Assembly: GCA_050251715.1 (NCBI GenBank)
Contig: JBFWMG010000034.1
Location: 1 to 36,470 of the forward strand
Direction: 5' to 3'
Length of the DNA stretch: 36,470 bases
Source: JBFWMG01 sp050251715
GTDB taxonomy: Bacteria; Desulfobacterota; Desulfovibrionia; Desulfovibrionales; Desulfovibrionaceae
Part shown: positions 1 to 11,379 of the stretch, piece by piece
Numbering within the stretch: position 1 is the first letter of the stretch
How the letters are laid out: every line of letters starts with the position of its first letter
The notes under the pieces: generated by a model
The model's database searches: none
The model's input: only the letters and a program-made list of their open reading frames with translations
Told to the model about the DNA's origin: nothing
Translations under genes and position numbers: made by a program

Positions 1-28
1 CCGATTTTTCCTTGATGAGCTTGGCCAT
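1..28 (-). CDS. 5' tip of an unidentified gene (partial)
   Basis: Read on the minus strand, an ATG at 28 opens a frame MAKLIKEKS that runs off the window. A GAGG Shine-Dalgarno-like stretch lies 5 nt upstream (about 34-37). Nine residues are too few to name a product. It would be divergent from the caspase-like gene, with about 450 bp between them. The start is supported only by the SD and the lysine-rich N-terminus, so the call is tentative. Confidence 0.35.
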
Positions 29-476
29 GCGCGCCTCGTGATGTTTTTGTTTCGTATTTCGAGTTGATAGAGCGACGAATTTGGTGACATTCTTACCTTC
101 CCCGCCATTCCCCGTCAACGCATAAGCTGTATTATATGTGTCTCGCTGGACACAAGATGGGACGGGAGAGGGCGACGGCCATGCCTTGATGCTCGTGGCG
201 CGTTCGGGAGGAGGAATGTGGCGTTTAACGCACAGTGACCAAGCGAGTCACGTGTTCCTGCGACAGGATATGCCTCCGCGCATGCGGGGATTGGGTAAGC
301 GCGGAGGCAGGCTCATGGTTGCCTTGATGTCGTGTGGACGTTATGCGTAAGGGTGCATGGCGGTCGTGGCGAAGGGAAGGAATCGGTTCCTGCCGGTGGC
401 CGTGCGGTCGAGCGTTCCCTTGGACGGCACTGACGGTAGCCTCGTCATGCCGTATACGCTGGTGAAGGGGGAGAGG
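29..476. other. Gene-free divergent intergenic region
   Basis: About 450 bp between the partial minus-strand gene and the caspase-like gene. The first 110 bp are AT-richer than the rest. A TATTAT hexamer sits at 130-135, but I see no matching -35 box at 16-18 bp. Short open frames here have no ribosome binding site and do not read like proteins. Promoters for both flanking genes are expected here but cannot be placed. Confidence 0.5.
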
Positions 477-2180
477 ATGCGCTTTCGTCACGTCGCGGCA
501 TGGTGCCTCATGGCCGCACTCGTCTTGGTCTGTACCGCTCCGTCCCTTGCATTGGCGGCGCAACGGGTGGCGCTGGTCATCGGCAACGGCGCGTACGAGG
601 TTGGCCCATTGCGCAATCCGGTCAACGACGCGTCGGATATCGCGGCCAAACTGCGCGGGCTCGGCTTCGATGTGATGCTTGTGCGGGACGCCGACCAGCG
701 GACCATGGACTCGCAGATCGGGGCATTTCGGCAAAAGTTGTCCGGCGCGGCTATTCGGCTGTTCTACTATGCGGGCCACGGGATGCAGATAAAGGGGGTC
801 AATTACCTCCTGCCGGTGGACATCGACGCCCAGTACGAGGAGGACGTGAAGTACAAGGCCGTGGATGCCGGGCGCGTGCTGGACCACATGGCCGCGGCGG
901 GCAAGGGGGCGAACATCGTCATCCTCGACGCCTGCCGCAACAATCCGTTCGCGCGTTCGTTCCGTTCGTCGGCGCGCGGGCTGGCGCGCATGCCCGAACT
1001 GGACGGCTCCATCGTGGTGTACGCCACGTCGCCGGGCAATGTGGCGGCGGACGGCCGTGGCCGCAACGGGCTTTTCACGGAGCATTTCCTCAAATACGTC
1101 GACAAGCCCGGCCTGACACTGGAACAGGTCTTCAAACGCACGGGCAGGGACGTGGCGCAGGCCACGGGCGACGACCAACGTCCCTGGCTCTCGCTCGGCA
1201 TCTATGACGATATCTATCTGGCGGGAGGCTCGCCGTCCGGCGCGTCAGCGTCTGCACCACGTCCGCAAGAGGTCGCCATGGATCAACGCCCTCAGCAGGC
1301 TCCTACGCCGTCCGAACCTCGCAAAGGCGACATCTGGACCGACCCCACCACGGGCATGGAGTTCGTGCGGGTTCCGGGCGGATGTTTTCAGATGGGGAGC
1401 CCGGCGTCGGAGAAGGACCGTGACGCCGATGAGGGGCCGGTGCATGAGGTGTGCGTGGACGGGTTCTGGATGGGGAAAACCGAAGTTTCCCGAGGTCAAT
1501 TCCGGCGCTTTGTCGAACAAACCGGATATGCAACCGAAGCAGAGAAGAAGGGGAGTTCATTCGTTTTCAACAAGGCATCGGGGTGGGAATGGCAATCCAT
1601 GCCCGGCTTCAACTGGAAGAATGCCGGTTTTTCCCAAGACGACACGCATCCTGTGGTACATACGTCGTGGAATGATGCGACAGCCATGGCAACGTGGCTT
1701 TCGAGCGCAAGCGTGGGCAGTTTTCGACTGCCGACCGAAGCCGAGTGGGAATATGCGGCCCGTGCCGGGACAAGTGGGATGCGTTATTGGGGCAATGATG
1801 ACGCGGTTGCGTGCCGCTATGCGAACGCAGCAGACAGGACGGCGTTTCCCGAAGAGCCGGGTAAAGTGTGGAGCCCCCGATTCGAATGCGATGAAGGCTA
1901 CTGGGGAACCGCTCCGGTCGCGAATTATCAGCCCAATGCCTTTGGGCTCTACGATATGATGGGCAATGTGTGGGAGTGGTGTCAGGATTGGTATGACAAA
2001 GACTACTATTCCTCCAGCCCCCGGTCCAACCCCAGAGGCCCGGGCGGAGGCGCGATCCGCGTGGACCGTGGTGGCAGTTGGAGCAGCGAACCGGGGGACG
2101 TTCGCTCAGCCTATCGCTACAGGAATACCCCTTCGGACACGTTCAACGACCTCGGCTTTCGCCTTCTCAGAACAAACTGA
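477..2180 (+). CDS. Exported caspase-like (peptidase C14) / FGE-sulfatase-like two-domain protein
   Basis: 567 aa from the ATG at 477, chosen because AGGGGGAG lies just upstream and a clean signal peptide follows (hydrophobic residues 8-27, ending ALAA near 28). An upstream ATG at 357 would add 40 implausible residues. Residues 30-250 form a caspase p20-like domain with the predicted dyad His101 (YYAGHG) and Cys153 (ILDACRNNPF). A Pro/Ala/Ser linker spans about 251-285. Residues 286-567 form an FGE-sulfatase (SUMF1-like) domain: RLPTEAEWEYAARAG at 417-431, MGNVWEWCQDWY at 495-506, RGGSW at 531-535, LGFRLL at 559-564. The two active-site cysteines of true formylglycine-generating enzymes (human Cys336/Cys341) align with Gly540 and Ala545, so sulfatase activation is unlikely and a binding or structural role is inferred. 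Expected periplasmic. Substrate unknown. A terminator follows. Confidence 0.88.
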   Translation: MRFRHVAAWCLMAALVLVCTAPSLALAAQRVALVIGNGAYEVGPLRNPVNDASDIAAKLRGLGFDVMLVRDADQRTMDSQIGAFRQKLSGAAIRLFYYAGHGMQIKGVNYLLPVDIDAQYEEDVKYKAVDAGRVLDHMAAAGKGANIVILDACRNNPFARSFRSSARGLARMPELDGSIVVYATSPGNVAADGRGRNGLFTEHFLKYVDKPGLTLEQVFKRTGRDVAQATGDDQRPWLSLGIYDDIYLAGGSPSGASASAPRPQEVAMDQRPQQAPTPSEPRKGDIWTDPTTGMEFVRVPGGCFQMGSPASEKDRDADEGPVHEVCVDGFWMGKTEVSRGQFRRFVEQTGYATEAEKKGSSFVFNKASGWEWQSMPGFNWKNAGFSQDDTHPVVHTSWNDATAMATWLSSASVGSFRLPTEAEWEYAARAGTSGMRYWGNDDAVACRYANAADRTAFPEEPGKVWSPRFECDEGYWGTAPVANYQPNAFGLYDMMGNVWEWCQDWYDKDYYSSSPRSNPRGPGGGAIRVDRGGSWSSEPGDVRSAYRYRNTPSDTFNDLGFRLLRTN

Positions 2181-2210
2181 CCTTTTGGCTTATAGCCTTT
2201 TTACCTATAG

Positions 2211-2238
2211 GGCCGCTGGAAAGCGGCCTTTCATTTTT
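2211..2238 (+). terminator. Rho-independent terminator of the caspase/FGE gene
   Basis: Stem GGCCGCT (2211-2217) pairs with AGCGGCC (2222-2228) around a 4-nt loop, followed by a T-rich tail to 2238. It lies 30 bp after the stop codon. Confidence 0.8.
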
Positions 2239-2538
2239 CGTGCCGTTTATTCTTCCGATATATGCCGCAGGCATATGGAACTTGGAGCGCAAAAGACGCA
2301 AACGACGCGCTCCGCGGCGGCAGCCGCGCGGGAGCGGGATGTTCGTCTTTTCCGCTCCCGGTGATATATGGCGAAATGGATGAACATGGAGGCGCTTCCC
2401 TCAATAGTGCAGCAAGGAGGCTGGCATGGAGACCCGCATCGTCACGATCCACTTTGATCCGGAACGGGTGAGCAGAGACACGGTGTGCCGCAATGGCCCC
2501 CAAAACCAACGGTTGCAAGGCCGACGCAGGCAGAGCAC
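2239..2538. other. Intergenic region with a possible truncated reading frame
   Basis: Between two terminators. An imperfect hairpin-rich stretch (about 2285-2365) repeats GCTCC/GGAGC motifs. The only coding-like signal is the SD-preceded ATG at 2426, listed separately. Nothing else is supported. Confidence 0.4.
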
Positions 2539-2599
2539 AAAAAAAGCCCCTGCTCTCACAGGGGCTTTCGATGTCTTTGGTAGCGAGGGAGGGAATTGA
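2426..2599 (+). pseudogene. Possible 5' gene remnant running into the tRNA
   Basis: A strong SD (AAGGAGG at 2414-2420) lies 5 nt before an ATG at 2426. The first 20 residues (METRIVTIHFDPERVSRDTV) look like a real protein start, somewhat like heavy-metal-associated domains. After that the frame turns basic and low-quality and crosses the tRNA terminator and the antisense of the tRNA 3' end, stopping at 2599 after 57 codons. I read it as the start of a gene whose remainder has been lost. It could also be a chance frame behind a chance SD. Confidence 0.25.
2539..2568 (-). terminator. Rho-independent terminator of the tRNA
   Basis: On the minus strand, AAAGCCCCTG pairs with CAGGGGCTTT around a 6-nt loop (forward 2553-2558), followed by a run of T residues (forward A run 2539-2545). 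It lies 9 nt past the tRNA 3' end. Confidence 0.9.
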
Positions 2600-2654
2600 A
2601 CCCCCGACACTGCGGATATGAGCCGCATGCTCTAACCGTCTGAGCTACCTCGCC
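2578..2654 (-). tRNA. tRNA with CAU anticodon, probably elongator tRNA-Met
   Basis: 77 nt on the minus strand with encoded CCA (forward TGG at 2578-2580). The acceptor arm GGCGAGG pairs with CCTCGCT with a G-U at the first pair, and the discriminator is A. The D arm contains TAGCTCAG...GGTTAGAGCA. The anticodon stem TGCGG/CCGCA holds the loop CTCATAT, so the anticodon is CAU. The T arm contains GGTTCAATTCC. Initiator tRNA is excluded because there is no GGG/CCC anticodon stem and no 1-72 mismatch. The lysidine-modified tRNA-Ile (CAU) cannot be fully excluded by eye. Confidence 0.92.
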
Positions 2655-2702
2655 ACTCTCGTATCCGGCGGAAAACAGGTGCTCTCCCGCGCGGAGAAGG
2701 GC

Positions 2703-2731
2703 CTTGTAGCTACACTTTGAAAAAAACGCAA
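2703..2731 (-). promoter_or_regulatory. Candidate promoter of the tRNA
   Basis: On the minus strand TTGCGT (forward 2726-2731) and TACAAG (forward 2703-2708) are separated by 17 bp and sit about 49 bp upstream of the mature tRNA 5' end. Matches to the sigma-70 consensus are partial. Confidence 0.35.
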
Positions 2732-2749
2732 CCCCAAAAATAAGGCATG

Positions 2750-3553
2750 TCACGCCGCGTGCGCCAAAAAGTACAGCACGCCCCCGGCCAGCAGCAAACG
2801 GTACACCGCAAAGGGCCGCAACGTCATGGCGCCCAGCAGCCGGATGAAGAGCGCCACCGCCGCCCACGCCGCGAAAAACGACACCGCGAAGCCCACGGCC
2901 AGGAAGGGCAGGTCGCCCGCCTCGAACAGCCGCCAGCTCTTCAACAGGTCGTAGCCGACTGCCGCGAACATGATGGGCACCGCCGCGATGAACGAATATT
3001 CCGCCGCCACCTTGCGCCGCGCGCCCAGCAGCATGCCGCCCATGATCGTGGCCGCCGAGCGCGAAAAGCCCGGCCACAGGGCAAGGCACTGGAAAAAGCC
3101 GATGCCCAGCGCCAAACCCGGCGTGATCTCGTCCAGCGTGTACACCCGCTCGCGCCGCGGGCGCGCCTCCACGGCAAAGATGGCCAGCGCGCCCACGCCC
3201 AAGGCCCAGGCCACGGTCTGCGGGCCAAAGAGATAGGTCTTGATGGCCTTGTGCGTGGCCAGCCCCAGCACCGAGGCGGGCAGCGAGGTGAGGAACAGCA
3301 GCCACAGCCCGTGCAGGCCGGAAAAACGCTGCCTGGGCTGGGGCCGCACCAGCCCCCAGAAGCGGCGCCAATACAGCGCCACCACGGCCAAAATCGCGCC
3401 CAGCTGGATCACGATTTCAAAGGTCGCGGCCTTTTCGCCGGTAAATCCGAGCAGGTGGCCGGCCAAAATGAGATGCCCCGTGGACGAGACGGGCAAAAAC
3501 TCCGTCAGCCCCTCCACGATGCCCAGAATGACGGCGGTGTACATGTCGCCCAT
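2750..3553 (-). CDS. uppP: Undecaprenyl-diphosphatase (BacA/UppP family)
   Basis: 267 aa, normal for the family. It dephosphorylates undecaprenyl diphosphate to recycle the lipid carrier for peptidoglycan and other envelope polymers, and over-expression in other bacteria gives bacitracin resistance (family knowledge). The N-terminal motif EGLTEFLPVSSTGHL lies at 14-28 and PGFSRSAAT at 161-169 (usually PG-SRSGAT, here Ala for Gly). Hydrophobic segments occur throughout. The start at 3553 is chosen because AAGGAG lies 10 nt upstream. The in-frame ATG three codons later would be 19 nt from the SD. Transcribed alone, convergent on the tRNA promoter region and divergent from the lpt cluster. Confidence 0.95.
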   Translation of the reverse strand: MGDMYTAVILGIVEGLTEFLPVSSTGHLILAGHLLGFTGEKAATFEIVIQLGAILAVVALYWRRFWGLVRPQPRQRFSGLHGLWLLFLTSLPASVLGLATHKAIKTYLFGPQTVAWALGVGALAIFAVEARPRRERVYTLDEITPGLALGIGFFQCLALWPGFSRSAATIMGGMLLGARRKVAAEYSFIAAVPIMFAAVGYDLLKSWRLFEAGDLPFLAVGFAVSFFAAWAAVALFIRLLGAMTLRPFAVYRLLLAGGVLYFLAHAA

Positions 3554-3737
3554 ACGGCAATGGCTCCTTGTTGCACGGCGCGGCGCGCGCCGCAGCGTTG
3601 GTGCTATCGCAACGTCCGCCGCGTTGCAAGGGCAAGGGGAATCATGTAGGTTCCGCCCCATGCTTGCGGCGGTGCGCGGACGCGCCCGCCGTCCGCGCAC
3701 CAACCAACAACCAGGGGCTTGCCCCCTCGGAGCGCCC

Positions 3738-3920
3738 ATGTCCACAGTCATGCCCCAAAGCGAGCTGGTGCGGAAGGCCGTGAAGTTCATTGCCGAACAA
3801 CAGGCCGACGCCCCGGACCGCCCCTTGTACGCCCTGGTCGAGGACGCTGCCGTGCGTTTCAACCTGAGCCCGGTCGATGCGGAGTTCCTTATGAAATTCT
3901 TCAAGGAAAAGAAGGACTAG
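3738..3920 (+). CDS. Conserved-looking 60-aa protein upstream of lptF
   Basis: 60 aa, beginning MSTVMPQSELVRKAVKF and ending KFFKEKKD. GGAG lies 5 nt before the ATG. It is soluble, predicted helical and without membrane segments. Its 3' end carries the likely SD of lptF (GAAGGA at 3911-3916), so translation of the two is probably coupled. I recall small proteins of this kind next to lptFG in Desulfovibrio but know of no function. Coding is supported by composition, SD and operon position. Confidence 0.7.
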   Translation: MSTVMPQSELVRKAVKFIAEQQADAPDRPLYALVEDAAVRFNLSPVDAEFLMKFFKEKKD

Positions 3921-3922
3921 CC

Positions 3923-5113
3923 CTGCATTCGTCCATCCGTCTGTTGCATCGCAACATTTTTCGGGAGCTCCTGTCCCTCTTTGCGCTCACCTTGGGGGCG
4001 TTGCTCAGCCTCATCCTTATAGGACGGGTGCTCCAGATGCGCGATCTGTTCATGAGCCTCAACCTCGACATCATGGATCTCGGGTTGCTGTTCGTGTATC
4101 TTGGGCCGTTTTTTCTGCTGCTGCTCATCCCCATCGCATGCATGCTCAGCGTGTTTCTCACGTTTTTGCGCATGAGCACGGACCGCGAACTGGTGGCGCT
4201 CAAGGCGGGCGGCGTGAGCCTGTACCAGATGCTTCCCGCGCCCCTGCTTTTCTGCGTGCTGTGCACGGTGCTGAATGTGTGGGTGTCGGTGCACGGCATT
4301 GCCTGGGGCATGGACAATTTCCGCGCCACAATCCTCGACTATGCCAAGACCAAGACGCAGCTTGCCTTGCAGCCCGGCATCTTCAACCGCGATTTCCCCG
4401 GCCTGGTGGTCTATGCGCGCCAGGCGGACGCGGCCACGGGGCTGCTGGAGGACGTGCTGGTGCAGGACCGCACCCGGTCGGACATGACCGCGACCATCCT
4501 GGCTCCCAGGGGATTGCTGCGCACCGAAACGGACACGGGCCGCCTCTCCTTCGTGTTGCGCGACGGCTCCATCTACCGCCAGGAAGGGGACCGGGTGAGC
4601 GTGCTGGAGTTCGGCGCCTATGCGGTGCGCCTCAACCTGGGCAACCTGTTCGGCAACGCCGGCCTGGAAGAGGTCAAACCCAAGGAGATGCGCTGGGAGC
4701 AACTGGGCGACATCGAGGCCAACCCCTCGGGCGTGGCCGACAAGGGCGGCAACTATTACCGCAAGATCGTGCTGGAGCGGCAAAAGCGGCTGGCCTTGCC
4801 CTTTGCCTGCCTGGTGCTCGGCCTGTTCGCCATGCCGCTGGCCTGCGCCTTCGAGGGACTCAAGCGGCATCTGGGCTTTGTGCTGGCCATGGGCATGTTC
4901 CTTGTCTACTACACGCTGTTTTCACTGGGCCTGACCTTGGGCGAGGGCGGGGCCGTGGCCGCCGGGACCGGGGTGTGGGCGCCCAACCTGCTGTTCCTTG
5001 GGCTGGGGGCGGTCATGTTCCGGCTCACGGCGCGCGAGCGCGGCCTGCACCTGATGGGGTGGCTTGGGCACCTTGACGTGCGCCGCTGGATACGGAGGGC
5101 GCGGCGGGCATGA
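3923..5113 (+). CDS. lptF: LPS export permease LptF
   Basis: About 396 aa. A transmembrane subunit of the LptBFG ABC transporter, which extracts LPS from the inner membrane and feeds the LptC-A-D bridge. Membrane helices lie near the N-terminus (FRELLSLFALTLGALLSLIL and after), with the family signature MSTDRELVALKAGGVS. A large periplasmic beta-rich domain follows, then C-terminal helices (LALPFACLVLGLFAMPLA). The homologous N-terminus (RLLHRNIFREL) has no in-frame ATG or GTG. The best candidate is CTG at 3923, 6 nt after GAAGGA; TTG at 3944 is the alternative but has no SD. The stop overlaps the lptG start as ATGA (5110-5113). Confidence 0.9.
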   Translation: MHSSIRLLHRNIFRELLSLFALTLGALLSLILIGRVLQMRDLFMSLNLDIMDLGLLFVYLGPFFLLLLIPIACMLSVFLTFLRMSTDRELVALKAGGVSLYQMLPAPLLFCVLCTVLNVWVSVHGIAWGMDNFRATILDYAKTKTQLALQPGIFNRDFPGLVVYARQADAATGLLEDVLVQDRTRSDMTATILAPRGLLRTETDTGRLSFVLRDGSIYRQEGDRVSVLEFGAYAVRLNLGNLFGNAGLEEVKPKEMRWEQLGDIEANPSGVADKGGNYYRKIVLERQKRLALPFACLVLGLFAMPLACAFEGLKRHLGFVLAMGMFLVYYTLFSLGLTLGEGGAVAAGTGVWAPNLLFLGLGAVMFRLTARERGLHLMGWLGHLDVRRWIRRARRA

Positions 5114-6186
5114 AGCGTCTGTCCCGCTATCTGCTCAAGCAGAATTGCTTCTACATGTTCGCGTGCCTGGGCGTGGGCGTGGGCATCTATCTGCTGTCCG
5201 ACCTGTTCGACCGCCTGGACGATTTTCTGGAAGCCGGGCTGGGCGCGGCGGTCATTGCGGAATATTTCATCGTCAAGACCCCGCTCATGATCTCGCAGCT
5301 CATGCCCGCGGTGTTCCTCCTCTCGTGCGTGTTGCAGCTGTCCATCATGGCGGGCAACCGGGAATTGCTCGCCTTGCAGGCGGGCGGCGTCTCGTTCGGC
5401 AACATGGTGCGTTTCTTCGCCTTGTGCGGCGTGGCGTGGTTTGTTGTGCAGCTCGTGTTTTCGCAGGTCGTGGGCGTGCAGGGCGAGGAGCGGTCGCGGC
5501 GCATCTGGAAGGAACAGGTGCGCAGCGTGCAACTCGACCGCCAGGCCTTGGAAAACGTGTGGTTCCGCGAGGGACGCCAGGTGGTGGAGGTGGACCGGCT
5601 GTGGCCGCAGCGGGGGCTCGGCACGGGCATTACGGTGCGCGTGCTGACGCCGGACGAGCGGCGGCTCGCGCGGATCATCACGGCGCGCACCGTTACCGCC
5701 CGGCCGGGCGAATGGGTGCTGTCCGACGCGGACGAGTTCGATCCCATGGCCTATTCCCACCAGCGGTCCGCGCGCCTGACACTGCCGCTGGCCCAGGATC
5801 CGGCCACGTTTCTGGTGGTGGATCCGGCGCACGATCCAGCCACGTTGCCGCTGTGGCGGCTCGGCGGCGTCATCGCGCAGTTGGAGGCCTCGGGCTCCAA
5901 TGTGGAGGGGTTGAAAACCGTGTGGCACATGAAGCTGGCCTATGCCTTCTCCATCGTGGTCATGGGCCTTCTCGCCCTGGCGCTGGTGAGTTTCCGGGAC
6001 AGCGTGTATGTGAACATCGCCCTGGGGCTGGTGGTGACCTTCGCCTTTTATGCGGTGTTCATGGTGGGGGTGAGCGCGGGCCAGAAAGGACTTTTACCCC
6101 CGGTTGTCGCTGTCTGGACCGGCAACGCGGTGTTCGGCGCGCTGGCCCTGCTGCGGCTGGCGTGGCACGCCAGACCGCGCGGCTAG
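5110..6186 (+). CDS. lptG: LPS export permease LptG
   Basis: 358 aa, the second permease subunit of LptBFG, paralogous to LptF. N-terminal membrane segments lead to MAGNRELLALQAGGVSFGNM, the same permease motif as in LptF. A periplasmic domain lies at about 110-260 and three C-terminal helices at about 275-350. Start ATG at 5110 within the ATGA overlap, so expression is coupled to lptF. The F/G assignment follows gene order as in E. coli. The family call is secure and the letter less so. lptB is not in the window. Confidence 0.9.
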   Translation: MKRLSRYLLKQNCFYMFACLGVGVGIYLLSDLFDRLDDFLEAGLGAAVIAEYFIVKTPLMISQLMPAVFLLSCVLQLSIMAGNRELLALQAGGVSFGNMVRFFALCGVAWFVVQLVFSQVVGVQGEERSRRIWKEQVRSVQLDRQALENVWFREGRQVVEVDRLWPQRGLGTGITVRVLTPDERRLARIITARTVTARPGEWVLSDADEFDPMAYSHQRSARLTLPLAQDPATFLVVDPAHDPATLPLWRLGGVIAQLEASGSNVEGLKTVWHMKLAYAFSIVVMGLLALALVSFRDSVYVNIALGLVVTFAFYAVFMVGVSAGQKGLLPPVVAVWTGNAVFGALALLRLAWHARPRG

Positions 6187-6347
6187 ATTTTTTTGACGGG
6201 CGGCCTCTTGTCGTGTCGCATGTGGCGATGCGATGGGGGCGTGTCTTGCAGCCGGTCGCGACACGCGGCATATATTATGATCGTGTGCGGGACAACGGTG
6301 TCGAGGCGCTGCGTGAGACTGCGCCATACGGACGGCCGGGGATGAAA

Positions 6348-6392
6348 AAAGGGCCGGGCAGGGTGTTTTTTAGCGCCCGCCCCTTTCCTTTT
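6348..6392. terminator. Bidirectional hairpin terminator downstream of lptG
   Basis: Arms 6348-6359 (AAAGGGCCGGGC) and 6375-6386 (GCCCGCCCCTTT) pair with one mismatch around a 15-nt loop. T residues follow on the plus strand (6389-6392). On the minus strand the stem runs into six T residues (forward A run 6345-6350). It is 160 bp from the lptG stop. Confidence 0.6.
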
Positions 6393-6557
6393 ATGACAAA
6401 AGCATTATTTCCCCCCTTGATTCCATGATGCGCCGGTAGGAAAAGCCAGGCGGGGCGCGGTATGACCGCCTGTTCCCATGCCTTGCCGCCCCGTCTTGCC
6501 GCCACCTCTCGTTGTCATGCCCCGCCGTCAGGCGTCGAAAAAGTGGCGTTTCAGGGC

Positions 6558-6587
6558 TTGAGGCTCCGATAGACAATGGGCTATGGT
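6558..6587 (+). promoter_or_regulatory. Candidate clpP promoter
   Basis: TTGAGG (6558-6563) and TATGGT (6582-6587) are 18 bp apart, about 125 bp before clpP. Both hexamers are imperfect. I cannot tell a sigma-70 from a heat-shock promoter by eye. Confidence 0.25.
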
Positions 6588-6713
6588 ACTTTTTTTGGGC
6601 GAGGATTCCTTGCCACGCAACCGCCGTTAATGCTTCGGGGGGGCGGGGGCGCCAGGTGGGCGCGTTTCTTGCTACGGACAGGTAACCCATACAACAGGCC
6701 AGGAGAAGGCATT

Positions 6714-7328
6714 ATGAACATGGCGGCGGTGCCCATCGTCATCGAAACGACGGGCCGGACGGAAAGAGCCTATGATATTTATTCCCGGCTCCTGCGGGAC
6801 CGGATCATCCTTTTGGGAACCCCCATCGACGACCACGTGGCGAGCCTCATCTGCGCGCAGTTGCTGTTCCTCGAGTCCGAGAATCCGGAAAAAGAGATCA
6901 GCATGTACATCAATTCGCCCGGCGGCGTCGTCACGGCGGGACTCGCCATCTATGACACCATGCAATACATTTCGTCGCCCGTTTCGACGCTGTGCATGGG
7001 CCAGGCGGCCAGCATGGCCGCATTGCTGCTCGCCGCGGGCGAGGCGGGCATGCGCTACGCTCTGCCCAACAGCCGCATCCTCATCCACCAGCCCATGGGC
7101 GGCGCGCAGGGCCAGGCCTCGGACATCGACATCCAGGCCCGTGAAATCCTGCGCCTCAAGGATCGGCTCAACGGCATCCTGGCCCATCATACGGGCAAGG
7201 ATCAGGAAACCATTGCCCACGACACCGACCGCGACCATTTCCTCGGCGTGGAAGAGGCAAAGGACTATGGCATTATCGACCGCGTTCTGACCTCGCGCAG
7301 CGAGTTGCAGCCCACGGACGGGAAGTAG
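6714..7328 (+). CDS. clpP: ATP-dependent Clp protease proteolytic subunit ClpP
   Basis: 204 aa, family length. Serine peptidase (S14) that forms the tetradecameric chamber and degrades proteins unfolded by ClpX. The catalytic triad is readable: Ser100 in GQAASM, His125 in ILIHQP, Asp174 in DTDRDHF, each offset by 3 from E. coli numbering. GGVVTAG and the handle helix are present. AGGAG lies 8 nt before the ATG. An ATG two codons later is also possible. clpX begins 8 bp downstream, so the two form one operon. Confidence 0.97.
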   Translation: MNMAAVPIVIETTGRTERAYDIYSRLLRDRIILLGTPIDDHVASLICAQLLFLESENPEKEISMYINSPGGVVTAGLAIYDTMQYISSPVSTLCMGQAASMAALLLAAGEAGMRYALPNSRILIHQPMGGAQGQASDIDIQAREILRLKDRLNGILAHHTGKDQETIAHDTDRDHFLGVEEAKDYGIIDRVLTSRSELQPTDGK

Positions 7329-7336
7329 GAGGCTCA

Positions 7337-8590
<1,254 letters not shown>

Positions 8591-8664
8591 CGCCTGTGCG
8601 CCGGCCCCGGCCCCGCCGCGTCCGTTCGCCGGGCGCGGGGGCAGGGCGCGGCGTCCGCGCCGGA

Positions 8665-8670
8665 TTGACA
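8665..8670 (+). promoter_or_regulatory. Candidate -35 element upstream of lon
   Basis: A perfect TTGACA at 8665-8670 lies 84 bp before lon, in the clpX-lon gap. No good -10 box sits at 16-18 bp (ACCCTG). The downstream ACCCTGATTA could hint at a heat-shock-type -10, which is only a suggestion. The 162-bp gap suggests that lon can be transcribed separately. Confidence 0.25.
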
Positions 8671-8753
8671 AACCTTGATCCGGCGTTACCCTGATTAGGC
8701 CGTATCCCCCCTGTGCGATGCAGAGGGTCCGTTTAACGATTTCGGAGGATTGC

Positions 8754-11213
<2,460 letters not shown>

Positions 11214-11240
11214 GCCGCAGAACATCACAACCGATATGAA

Positions 11241-11280
11241 AAGGCCGGGAAGCGTGAGCTTCCCGGCCTTCTTGCATTTT
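11241..11280 (+). terminator. Rho-independent terminator of lon
   Basis: A perfect 13-bp stem, AAGGCCGGGAAGC (11241-11253) with GCTTCCCGGCCTT (11258-11270), GTGA tetraloop, then a T-rich tail ending TTTT at 11280. 27 bp after the lon stop. Confidence 0.92.
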
Positions 11281-11379
11281 ATCACTAAGAGATACGAGAT
11301 GACCGTTCTTGCAAGAGGTGAAGATCGTATTTTGTTAGAGAAAATAAATAGTTATTAGCTCTGTGTTGGCTTGAATCAT

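Larger units (their letters stand above)
6187..6713. other. Intergenic region between lptG and clpP
   Basis: 527 bp without a convincing gene. It holds the AT-rich string around 6270-6280, a strong hairpin (6348-6386) that can terminate in both directions, and promoter-like hexamers upstream of clpP. The trigger-factor gene that often precedes clpP in other bacteria is absent here. Confidence 0.5.

Noticed and set aside
3712..3736. Hairpin CAGGGGCTTGCCCCCT as another copy of the three-hairpin repeat
   Set aside because: Only one short stem is present, with no GAAACGGCAA tag and no neighbouring stems.
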